Source: Cryptomeria japonica
Lineage: Eukaryota; Streptophyta; Pinopsida; Cupressales; Cupressaceae
Reading direction: 5' to 3'
Length of the DNA: 64,000 nucleotides
NCBI RefSeq assembly: GCF_030272615.1
Contig: NC_081415.1
Coordinates: 419,014,757-419,078,756 of the forward strand
Shown: one piece after another, positions 55,788 to 64,000 of the stretch
Layout of the letters: each line of letters begins with the position of its first letter
Position numbering within the stretch: the first letter of the stretch is position 1
Notes under the pieces: model-generated
Told to the model about the DNA's origin: nothing
The model's input: the letters and a program-made list of their open reading frames with translations, nothing else
Database searches by the model: none
Made by a program: the position numbers and the translations under genes

Positions 55788-57070
55788 AACACAGATACCA
55801 ATGATTATATGTGAGCCACCTATAATTACACTGTGAATCACCTATATGATGTCGATGAACAAATTGCAACCATTACCATCAAAGATCCAAGCCCTACCTG
55901 CAATATTGTTACGCGTCATAGCAAGATCACCATTAAAGCATCTCCACAAGGCACCACCTCCATCCCAAAGCAGTATAACCTTGTGGAACAATTAGATAAG
56001 ACGTCCGCACTTATATTTATTTTAGAGTTGTTGCACCTATCCCCATCTTATAAAACAATATTGGATCAAGCTCTCCAAGAGGTGCCAGTCCCTACCAATC
56101 TAAATACAGATCAATTTCAAGCTATGGTTGGTAGTCTGAGGTCATCACCATGTCTCACTTTTTCTGAAAGTGATAATACATCCTTCCAACAACCTCATAA
56201 TGCCTCACTCCATATTGAAGGATTTATCAACCAACACAAGATCAAGTGATTCTTGATCGACAATGGAGCAGACCTAAATATCTGTACATTATAATTGGTC
56301 GCAGCATTGGGATATGCAGTTGAATCAGTGGATCCCCACACAAAGATAACTATAAAAGCCTATGATGATGTAGAGCATTGTTCAAAATGAGTCATTGTGT
56401 CACCAATCCAAGTGGGTCCAGTGGTGAAGCACATCATATGTCAGGTTTTGGACCTTACTCTGTCATATAATTTGTTCTTAGGAAGACCTTGGATACAGGC
56501 CATGCAAGCCATTCCATGTACCTATCACCAATGTATCAAGTTCCCTCATAATGGTGTAGAAATTACAATCCTGGGCGATGCAAATCCATTTGCATATTGT
56601 AACAATATCAATCATCAGCCAGAGATTACCATTCCCAATAACATAGAAGCTATCCCATCCACATCATATGTAAGTCTGAACTCTCTTTCCAGTTCAAACA
56701 CCACTATACCAAAGCAAGAGAAGCTAAAAATGAAAATGGCAGAGGAAGGTCCTGGGGAGTACAATCTAAGCCAACTCTTTTGTGTTGGGCAACTACCAAC
56801 TTCCCCTAAAACTCATGGTAAACCTCAAAGGTTACTTCAAACATCACTGGTCAAGCCAGCATGCCCTTTGGCACCTTTTATCCTTGGAAAGAGTTAGGAA
56901 GAGGAGACCAGAGATGAGGACTTAGCAGAATGGATCTATAAAGACCCTATCACCACGAAAATCCCTCAAGCTAAGCTTCCCACAGATCAATATGGTAAAG
57001 GCCTTCTCATTATGCAAAGAATGGGCTATGATGGTCAGAATGCTTTGGGACCTTGCAAGCAAGGATGACA
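55788..57070 (+). pseudogene. E8 aspartic protease and G-patch
   Basis: Frame 55833-56249 gives the protease N-terminal part (HNASLHIEGFINQHKIK). A TGA follows, then the active-site loop FLIDNGADLNICT (about 56250-56290). KITIKAYDDVEH, LFLGRPWIQAMQA and CTYHQCIKFPHNGVEI (56397-56600) complete the fold. The G-patch is at about 56985-57068 (YGKGLLIMQRMGYDGQNALG); its second half has Asn-Ala for the usual Gly residues. Several TGA/TAG stops. Confidence 0.82.
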
Positions 57071-58199
57071 TGAGTCGTTGCAGCTTGAATTAAAGCCTAA
57101 AGATAACACTAGATTAGTCTTTCAAAATGAGACTCTTCCTAAGCTGAGATTCAAAGGGAAACCCAACAAACCTCTATATCAGCCTAATACTTTAAAGAGG
57201 CCACCCTTGATTATATCAGCAACACCAAGAACCGCACCAACTGCCCTAATGAGGCTGAGAATCCCAGCAATACCATCCACAACACCAATCATCCCACCAA
57301 TCAAACCAACAACTCCATCAACAGCAGCAACCACATCAACAACACCATTAGCAATATCAAAACCCCTAGTAGTATCAATGACACTGATAATTCCATCAGA
57401 AGTAGCAGATTCAATAATGTCGATAATCCCAGTATCGGATTCACTAATCCCAATAATCTTCCCTGCAGCACCAACGATTCCATCTCCAAAGGTGCATCAG
57501 CCGATTACACCTGCAGTGTTTAACTCAAAGGATATCCTGGTTTGGTATAGTAATCAGATCTTGGAAAGTGACTCTGAAACTGACTCACATGAGTGGGAAT
57601 TTGATTCCGTACATCTCAATACTTCAGATGAGGAAGACGCATTACCCCCTCTACCTTACAAACAAATCCCTATTTACGGAGAAGCACAAATTAAAATCTC
57701 TTGGGTTTCTGAACTGGAAACAGCTTCCACAAACCCTATGCCTAATTTTGATAGGGAGAGTACCATCAATGACCTTCACCACAACATCTTAACCCTCACT
57801 GACACATCTTATGAACTTAACCTGATTGATGAGGTAATTCCCATTATCCAGCCTGAACTCGTCAAACAGAACCAACCTAATCCCCCATGCCTTGACCACT
57901 TCCAAAATGATGAGGCGATCATTGACTTTTTGGAACTATGGGATAACATACCAAGAAGGGATCACAAAGTTGGATTCACCATTGAACATAATAGCACAAC
58001 ATACTTTGGGGCGGATGCCAAACCTTTCAGCTACAGAAATACTACAATAAAACATGCATCTCCCAGTGAAAACCACACTGTGGCACTGTTTGATCCCAAA
58101 AAAGTAAAAAGAAAGAGTGTATCCAATGGTGAAAACCTCTCAGAGGTGCCTATGGATGAAAGGTTTGACATTCTCCCCTCTAATGCAAATCAAGAATGA
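57071..58199 (+). CDS. E8 protease-RT linker, 373-codon open stretch
   Basis: Frame 57078-58199 is open. It has a low-complexity Pro/Thr/Ile tract (residues about 45-135, repeats of T-x-P-x-I-P and ATT), then an acidic segment (ESDSETDSHEWEF, residues about 164-176), PELVKQNQPNPPCLDHF, FQNDEAIIDFLELWDNIP and ENHTVALFDPKKVKRK. The last parts are shared with E3 and E5, so this is the polyprotein linker and not a separate gene. The Pro/Thr tract is not in E5. Confidence 0.7.
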
Positions 58200-58212
58200 T
58201 TAATGATCCTTA

Positions 58213-59130
58213 TTGAGGAAACAAAAGAATTCAACGTGGGGAAACAAAACTCCTCACCACATACATCTAGCATCTATTTTAACTCCAGAGGAACAACCTA
58301 TGTTTGTCGAATTCTTCCAGAAGTGTCAGATCAACTTTGCATGGTCATATGTAGACATGCTTGGTCTTGATCCTGATTTAGTCATGCATCACCTCACCAT
58401 AGCAGAAGGATCTAAGCTTGTCAAATAGAAGCTTAGCAAGATGCACCCCCAAATTGTGGTACTATTAAAAGAAGAACTTAAGAAACTCCTAGATGTTTGT
58501 TTTATTAGACCAATTGATTATGCAGATTGGATCTCCAACATTGTATTTGTTGGCAAACCAAATGGGGGCACTTATATTTGTACTAACTTCAAAGATCTAA
58601 ACAAGGCATGTCCTAAAGATGACTTCCCCCTACCAAACATTGACATGATCGTTGACCTAACAGTAGGACATGTCATGCTTTTCCTCATGGATGGTTTTTC
58701 AGGATACAACCAGATAAAGATCGCACTAGAGGATCAACATAAGACAGCCTTCACATGTCCATGGGGAACATACTATTGGAATGTAATGTCTTTTGGTCTA
58801 AAGAATGCAGAGGCAACCTATCAAAGAGAAATGACCACCATCTTTCATGATATGATGCATACCATAATGGAGGATTATGTTGATGACTTACTGGAAAAAT
58901 CATTAACAAGAAAAGGTCATCTAGAAATATTAGAGAAAATCTTTGACAAACTGGAACAATATCATGTTCGACTCAACCCAAAGAAATGTGTCTTTGGAGT
59001 AACCTCGGGGAAGCTTCTAGGATACATTGTCTCAAGCAAAGGCATTGAGGTTGACTCAGAAAAGGTCAAATCCATCATGGACATGCCACCTCCAAAGAAT
59101 ATCAGTTAGCTAAGGACACTGCAAGGGCGG
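58213..59130 (+). pseudogene. E8 reverse transcriptase
   Basis: Begins NFAWSYVDMLGLDPDLVMHH; a TAG at about 58426 separates it from 58441-59109. The palm has CPKDDFPLPNIDMIVD, LMDGFSGYNQIKIA and the catalytic YVDD at 58876-58887, then LNPKKCVFGVTSGKLLGYIV. The frame ends at a TAG after NIS, where E5 has Gln. Confidence 0.88.
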
Positions 59131-60140
59131 CTACAATCCATCTGAAGATTCATTGCACAACTGGCAAATAAGTGTCATCCTTTCACACATCTGTTACATA
59201 AAAGCATCCACTTTCAATGGGATGCTAGATGCCAACAAGCATTCCAGATGCTTAAGGACTGTCTCATGAATACACCGTTGTTGATCCCACTAGATCCAAG
59301 TAGACCTCTATTGCTCTATATTTCAGCAACTAATATAGCATTAGGAGTACTAATGACACAACATATTTCAATAGGGAAAGAGTGTGTTGTTTACTACATC
59401 TCTCACACACTAGTCAGCTATGAATTCAATTACACACCTATTGAGCGAGCTTGCCTAGCAGTAATCTTGGCAGCCACTAAACTTAGGCACTACCTGTTAA
59501 CACATAAAGTACAACTCATTGCAAAGATCGATCCACTAAAGTACTTACTCAGCAAAGTAGCATTGACAGGTCGCTTGGCCAAATGGGTGATGATTCTAAG
59601 TGAATTTGGCATCGAGTATGTGGACCATAAGGCTATCAAGTGCCAAGTTATTACAGATCAGTTGGCCGATGCACCCCTCATAGGCGATCATCCTCTCATT
59701 TCCAATTTTTGGATGAAGAGATATTCATGATCACAGCAGCACAACCATGGAAACTATACTTTGATGGTTCATATACTAGGCATGGCTCAGAGGCAGGCAT
59801 TCTGTTTATCACACCTCAAGGTGATAGCATCTTGAAGTCTTACAAGCTAACTTTTCCATGTACAAAAAACATAGCAGAATATGAGGCCTTGATCACAGGA
59901 CTCAGACTAGCCATACAATGGAAATTGAAAGTGTTACAGATATATGGCGACTCCCAACTGGTCATCCGACATGTCACGGATGAATATCAGACCAAGGATG
60001 GTAAACTCATGTCGTACAAGAAAATGGTGGATAGCTTAAAAGTAACATTTATGACTATCACCTTTGAGCAGATACCCAGAGATCAGAATCAAGCTGTTGA
60101 TGCTATGGCTACCATTGTATCTCCCCTAGATCTTCCATAG
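59131..60140 (+). pseudogene. E8 dual RNase H
   Basis: The first RNase H (59248-59690) has LYISATNIALGVLMTQ, CVVYYISHTL and KVQLIAKIDPLKYLL. A frame change near 59700 leads to the second RNase H (59640-60140): WKLYFDGSYTRHGSEAG, KNIAEYEALITGL, LQIYGDSQLVIRH and DQNQAVDAMATI. The D, E and D residues of the second domain are intact. Confidence 0.85.
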
Positions 60141-61497
60141 AATTCGACACGCTACGATTTCTTGGTAGAATAGCTTTGGATTCCTGTTTATGATATCCTT
60201 GAATCTGAGATGATATGTCACCTTGTCAGTTTTGAATTCCCATGGTACGGTGAGTTCTACACCTATCTCCGCGATCGCACACTTCCTCCTAACCAATCGA
60301 ATAACCAACGCAAAACCTTCATTCGCCAAATCGCTCGACATACCATCATTGTCGAAACCTTATACTGACGTAGCCTTGATGGTACTCTCCTTCGATGTTT
60401 GGAATAGGATGAGATAACAAAGGCCTTGGAAGATTTACATGAAGGAATTTTTGGGACTCACTCAAGTGGTCCTTCACTAGCAAAGAAGATCATGCACGTT
60501 GGATACTATTGGCCATCCATGGAAAAAGACTCCTACTATTTTGTCAGAAAATACAAGAAATGCCAAGTTCATGGAGACCTGATACATGCACCAGCATGGG
60601 AATTGCAACCAATCACAACACCATGGCCCTTTTGTAAATGGGGACTTGACCTTGTGGGTAAAATTCATCCATTTTCATCCAACGGCCATAAATTCATTAT
60701 TACCGCCATCGAATACTTCGCAAAGTGGATCGAAGTTGTTCCACTTACCCAAGTCACCGACAAGAAGATCACCTCATTCATCCTTAATTACATCATCTGT
60801 CGGTATGGTGTACCCATGTGCATCATCACAGATAATGGGCTTCCTTTCAAAAATCAGGATGTCTGTGAACTCTATGAGAAGTTTCACTTCCAACACCACT
60901 TTTCCACTCCCTATTACCCACAAGGAAATGGTCAGGTTGAAGCATCGAACAAGAACATATTAAGAATCCTCAAGAAGATAGTCAATGATGTCGACTGTGA
61001 TTGTCAAGTTCAATTAAATCCAGCACTATGGGCATATCGAACTAGCACTTGAACCTCTGCAGGTGCAACTCCCTATTCACTGGTCTATGGCATAGAAGGC
61101 ATCCTTCCTATTGAGGTCAAGATACCATCTCTACAGGTTTCCTTGCATAATCTGATAGATGATGAAGCATACTGAGTCTCTCATCTTCAAGACTTGGAAC
61201 TACTTGATGAATGGCGACGTTGCATACAACCACCTCAAAGCCTATCAGCAGCGCATGAATAGAAGCTATAATCATCGAGTTAGACCTCGTACATTTGAGG
61301 TAGGTGATCTTGTTCTTCAAGAGAATCCTCGTAACCAACCAAACAGAGAACATTAGGGCAATTTTGAATCAAACTGGCTGGGTCCATATGTTATCACTGT
61401 CGTATTTGGGTTTGGGGCATATCAGTTGACTACTTTAGAAGGAGAACCGTTAGCAGATCCGATCAACAACATGCACCTCAAACGGTTTCATACATAA
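60141..61497 (+). pseudogene. E8 integrase
   Basis: 60141-60425 is the decayed N-terminal part. 60426-61052 holds the zinc region (HEGIFGTH ... YKKCQVHGD, where the first Cys of CxxC is Tyr), the core WGLDLVGK (Asp near 60652), ITDNGLPFK (Asp near 60830) and GNGQVEASNK (Glu near 60938). A TGA breaks it at 61050, and a frameshift near 61190 leads to EVGDLVLQENPRNQ and the GPY module (NWLGPYVI), ending near 61497. Confidence 0.85.
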
Positions 61498-62870
61498 GTT
61501 GTACAGAGCATTGGGTTCCCATACATATCACCAAAAACATTTAGATAAATGTCCTGAAGAAAATAGAAAAAAAATAAAAAATAAATAAATCAAAATAGTA
61601 AAGAAAAATTAGGCATCCAAACGGTGAACAACCACTTTGGTGGCACCTTGGGTAAGTGCAATGGTGAAAACCTGGCAAACAGGTGCCACTCATAAAGGTT
61701 ATGGCTCCATTGTCTTTCAGATTTGTTGCGATCACATTCATTGCATCCACTCATACATCATTCAAACCATGGCTTGTTATTGATCTGCAATCAAGGATAA
61801 TACTTCATGCGTCTTGCATCCCACTTTTTCATAGTCATGTCTAAACTGGGGGCAATGCTCTTAACCTATTGATGGAAGTGGATTCTGCATTGCTTGTGAT
61901 TCATTAAGTTCTTCATTCAAAACTGTCTCACAAAATCCAAAACATTCAAAACTATCTCACAAAATTCAAAAAACATTCGAAAACAACTCAAAAATTCAAA
62001 AAAATCATAAAACATCAAAACTCAATCAAAAACATGGGAACGCATAAAAATCCTTTATACATACGCATCAAAACAGATACCAAACAAACATCTTGAAATA
62101 CTCAAACAATGATCACTTTTCAAATCAACCAAACCATCAAACATCGACACGCAAACTGTGTTAAACAAGGATGCATCCTTCCTTACCAAAACAAAGACAT
62201 GATAACATTTTATTTGACAAGAAAAAATTTTTTAAGCTATCAAGTGCTTGGTCAGTTTGATAAAGTTATTTATTCATTTATATCAGGTTCCTACGTTACT
62301 CTGAGATATCCACAAGGGATTAGAGTAGTAGGGATGGTTCCTAAGCATTGTTTGTTTATCTTCTGTGAATTATTCCAATGAAGTTTTGGGGCATGTACTA
62401 ATGGTGTCTATGTGGGAAGTTCACTAAGCTATGTGATCTTATGCAAAATATAGTCATGGATCACTATAGCTTGCTGACTACAGCGTATACCTCGACCATA
62501 TGAGCATGAACCATTATGGAGGGTCCATATTCTTTATCTATGTTTCTTGCTTACAGGTACAATGCTCCAAACTTGGTTCATCTACCTTGTCCAAGATTGA
62601 TACTACCATTGCTCAATGATGAAAACTAAAAGAACTATGGATCATCAATTCATCTCATCTGTTTATATTGCATTCTATTGCATATCACCCATCCATTTGA
62701 TCATTCATTATTCATATTTATGGTTTTTTATGCAAGTGTGGACAAGTTTAAATATGAGAAATTATTTAAAAATGAATTGGTCTTGGATACAATCATGAGG
62801 GAGTTATCTGATACATCATCAGTGCATCATGCAAATTCTCACCAACCTTGCATTCATCTATCATGAACGC
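61498..62870 (+). other. 3' UTR of E8
   Basis: Contains the inverted repeat GTGGCACCT (61640-61648) and AGGTGCCAC (61681-61689) around GGTGAAAACCTGGCAAAC. CAAAA/ATTCAAAA-rich DNA follows (61900-62060). The block 62488-62533 (TATACCTCGACC, GGAGGGTCCATATTC) matches E5. ORFs 62109-62381 and 62616-62866 are not recognised. Confidence 0.5.
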
Positions 62871-63812
62871 ATGGCATCATCATTCATTACATTTAGTTTC
62901 ATTTAAATGCATCTAGTTCATTATCATTTACTTACATGTAGGTTCATTACATTCATTTTCAATAATCATTAAAGTGAATTTAATATCATTTAGTTACATT
63001 CATTATCAAGTACTTAGATGAGTATCCTTAAATCATTCAACATCATTCATTATCATTTAAGTTTGTTTACAATGCATTCATCTAGATTCATTCAAAGATG
63101 AATTCATTATCCTTTTAATTGCATTAAGGTGCAGTCATTCATTACCCCTTAGTTGCATTATCATTTCACTTAGTCATGTTTTAAAAACATTTAGCATCAT
63201 AACATAAACATTTGTCTCAACATTTGTTTATTCATTTTACAAGTGCATTCATGTAGAAATCATCACATAAACATTTGTACTTTACATTTGTTTATCCATT
63301 TTGCATCCATCTATACACCATCTATACACATTTACATAAACCATTCAATTCATTGCATTTTCAGCATATCAAACACAGTTGCATATCATCATTTCATCAA
63401 CATAAACACAAGTGCTATCTATCTCATAGTTATAATCATACATCATCATCATGACATTTCATACATAAAGCATTACACCAAAAAATCATACATATATTAA
63501 CCTGCATCCACATGTTCGCATCACATTCACAAACATGAATATAATCATCATAACATGCATATAAAAATCATCTCATAAACATATACATCTAGCAAGTAAA
63601 AACATCCATCTAAGCATAAATCATAAATCATCATCCTGCATAAACCCATACATATCATCACAAAAATATGGGATCTTCTCATATATCACATCATATATCA
63701 TCTTGCAAAAACATACATGTATCAGAGTATAGTGATGTCAAAAATATCGGCTACCAAGAGTCATCCAAGTTACAGTCCAAAATGATAATGTAATAAAATA
63801 CATAAAGCTCTC
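62871..63812. repeat. TCATT/CAT-rich simple tract in E8
   Basis: Dense TCATT, ATCATTT and CATAAAC words without fixed period. It parallels the AATGA-rich tract between integrase and the antisense gene in E5 (21840-22020), on the same side of that gene. No gene; ORF 63243-63500 is compositional. Confidence 0.55.
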
Positions 63813-64000
63813 TCAAATGGCACTCTGGCCAGAGGCTGCACCACCTTCTCCCCCACTACCCCGTGCACCACCCGCACTATCTCATCGTGGAGGACCCATC
63901 ACACAACCACTGCTCTGCATCCTCTGAGACCACTCTAATCTTGCCAAACGCATCTGTGAATAGCTCAGTGACTGCTGATTGGATGGCACCGCCTACTCAT
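63813..64000 (-). pseudogene. C-terminal tail of an antisense ORF in E8, cut by window edge
   Basis: On the minus strand one frame reads AVPSNQQSLSYSQMRLARL, then a Gly/Ala-rich tail (GGARGSGGEGGAASGQSAI) and TGA at 63815-63813, with two internal TAG/TGA codons. Position (after integrase and 3' UTR, opposite strand) and composition (helical segment then low-complexity tail) correspond to the end of the PMD gene in E5. The PMD core itself would be beyond 64000, so identity is inferred. Confidence 0.35.

Larger units (their letters stand above)
49928..64000 (+). mobile_element. E8: Tat-type Ty3/gypsy element, 3' end outside window
   Basis: On the + strand: LTR (49928-51400), primer site, leader, gag, protease, G-patch, linker, RT, RNase H, second RNase H, integrase, 3' UTR, simple-repeat tract and the tail of an antisense ORF at the window edge. 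The same plan and 3' UTR blocks as E5 show they are related, but LTR, primer site and leader motif differ. Frames carry many nonsense codons, so this copy is dead. The 3' LTR should lie right of 64000. Confidence 0.85.

Noticed and set aside
60586-60963. 125-codon + ORF within E8 integrase
   Set aside because: It is in another frame of clear integrase core codons.
1-64000. Host protein-coding genes, tRNA or rRNA genes
   Set aside because: None found: every recognisable coding region fits a retrotransposon, and no tRNA or rRNA sequence was noticed by eye.

Overview
This window looks like nuclear DNA of a land plant with a very repeat-rich genome (AT-rich, no host housekeeping gene visible, almost wall-to-wall nested LTR retrotransposons). 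A gymnosperm would fit, but the sequence does not prove it. Nearly everything is Ty3/gypsy of the Tat type: Gag with a CX2HX4HX4C knuckle, a protease followed by a G-patch-like motif, YVDD reverse transcriptase, a normal RNase H plus a second archaeal-like RNase H, and integrase. One Ty1/copia (Sirevirus-like) 3' end is also present.

Layout. Element names E1-E8 are mine. E1 (1-1503, +) is the 3' end of a copia element, inserted in E2 (1504-7220, -), a pol-less gypsy derivative with one intact 604-codon ORF. E2 interrupts the reverse transcriptase of E3 (7221-15371, -). E3 sits in the protease of E4 (15372-16867 plus 34604-38494, -). E4's gag is split by E5 (16868-34603, -), a 17.7 kb element with two LTRs, a near-perfect target duplication, full gag-pol remnants and an antisense gene. 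To the right are E6 (about 39.3-43.75 kb, -) and E7 (about 43.76-47.4 kb, +), related gag/protease elements in which I see no reverse transcriptase, then a ~520 bp tandem duplication split by a solo LTR (48137-49336), and finally E8 (49928 to the window end, +), a second full-architecture Tat element whose 3' LTR lies outside.

How it works together. E5 and E8 share one plan: LTR, primer-binding site, ~2-3 kb leader, gag, protease, G-patch, linker, RT, RNase H, second RNase H, integrase, conserved 3' UTR, then a gene on the opposite strand before the 3' LTR. In E5 that gene encodes a plant mobile domain (PMD) protein, with its own TATA box, a likely intron and a 648-codon frame broken only by nonsense codons. 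E2, E6 and E7 lack polymerase and would have depended on such elements.

The least expected signal is that the Tat leaders carry clusters of a short reiterated motif that differs by family: TCGTACGA in E5, TAGCGCTA in E8, GCGCTAAT in E4, a GAYGYG-type word in E3 and a CACGT word in E2. In E5 the same palindrome is also found in the intron of the antisense PMD gene. All coordinates, alignments and counts were made by eye.
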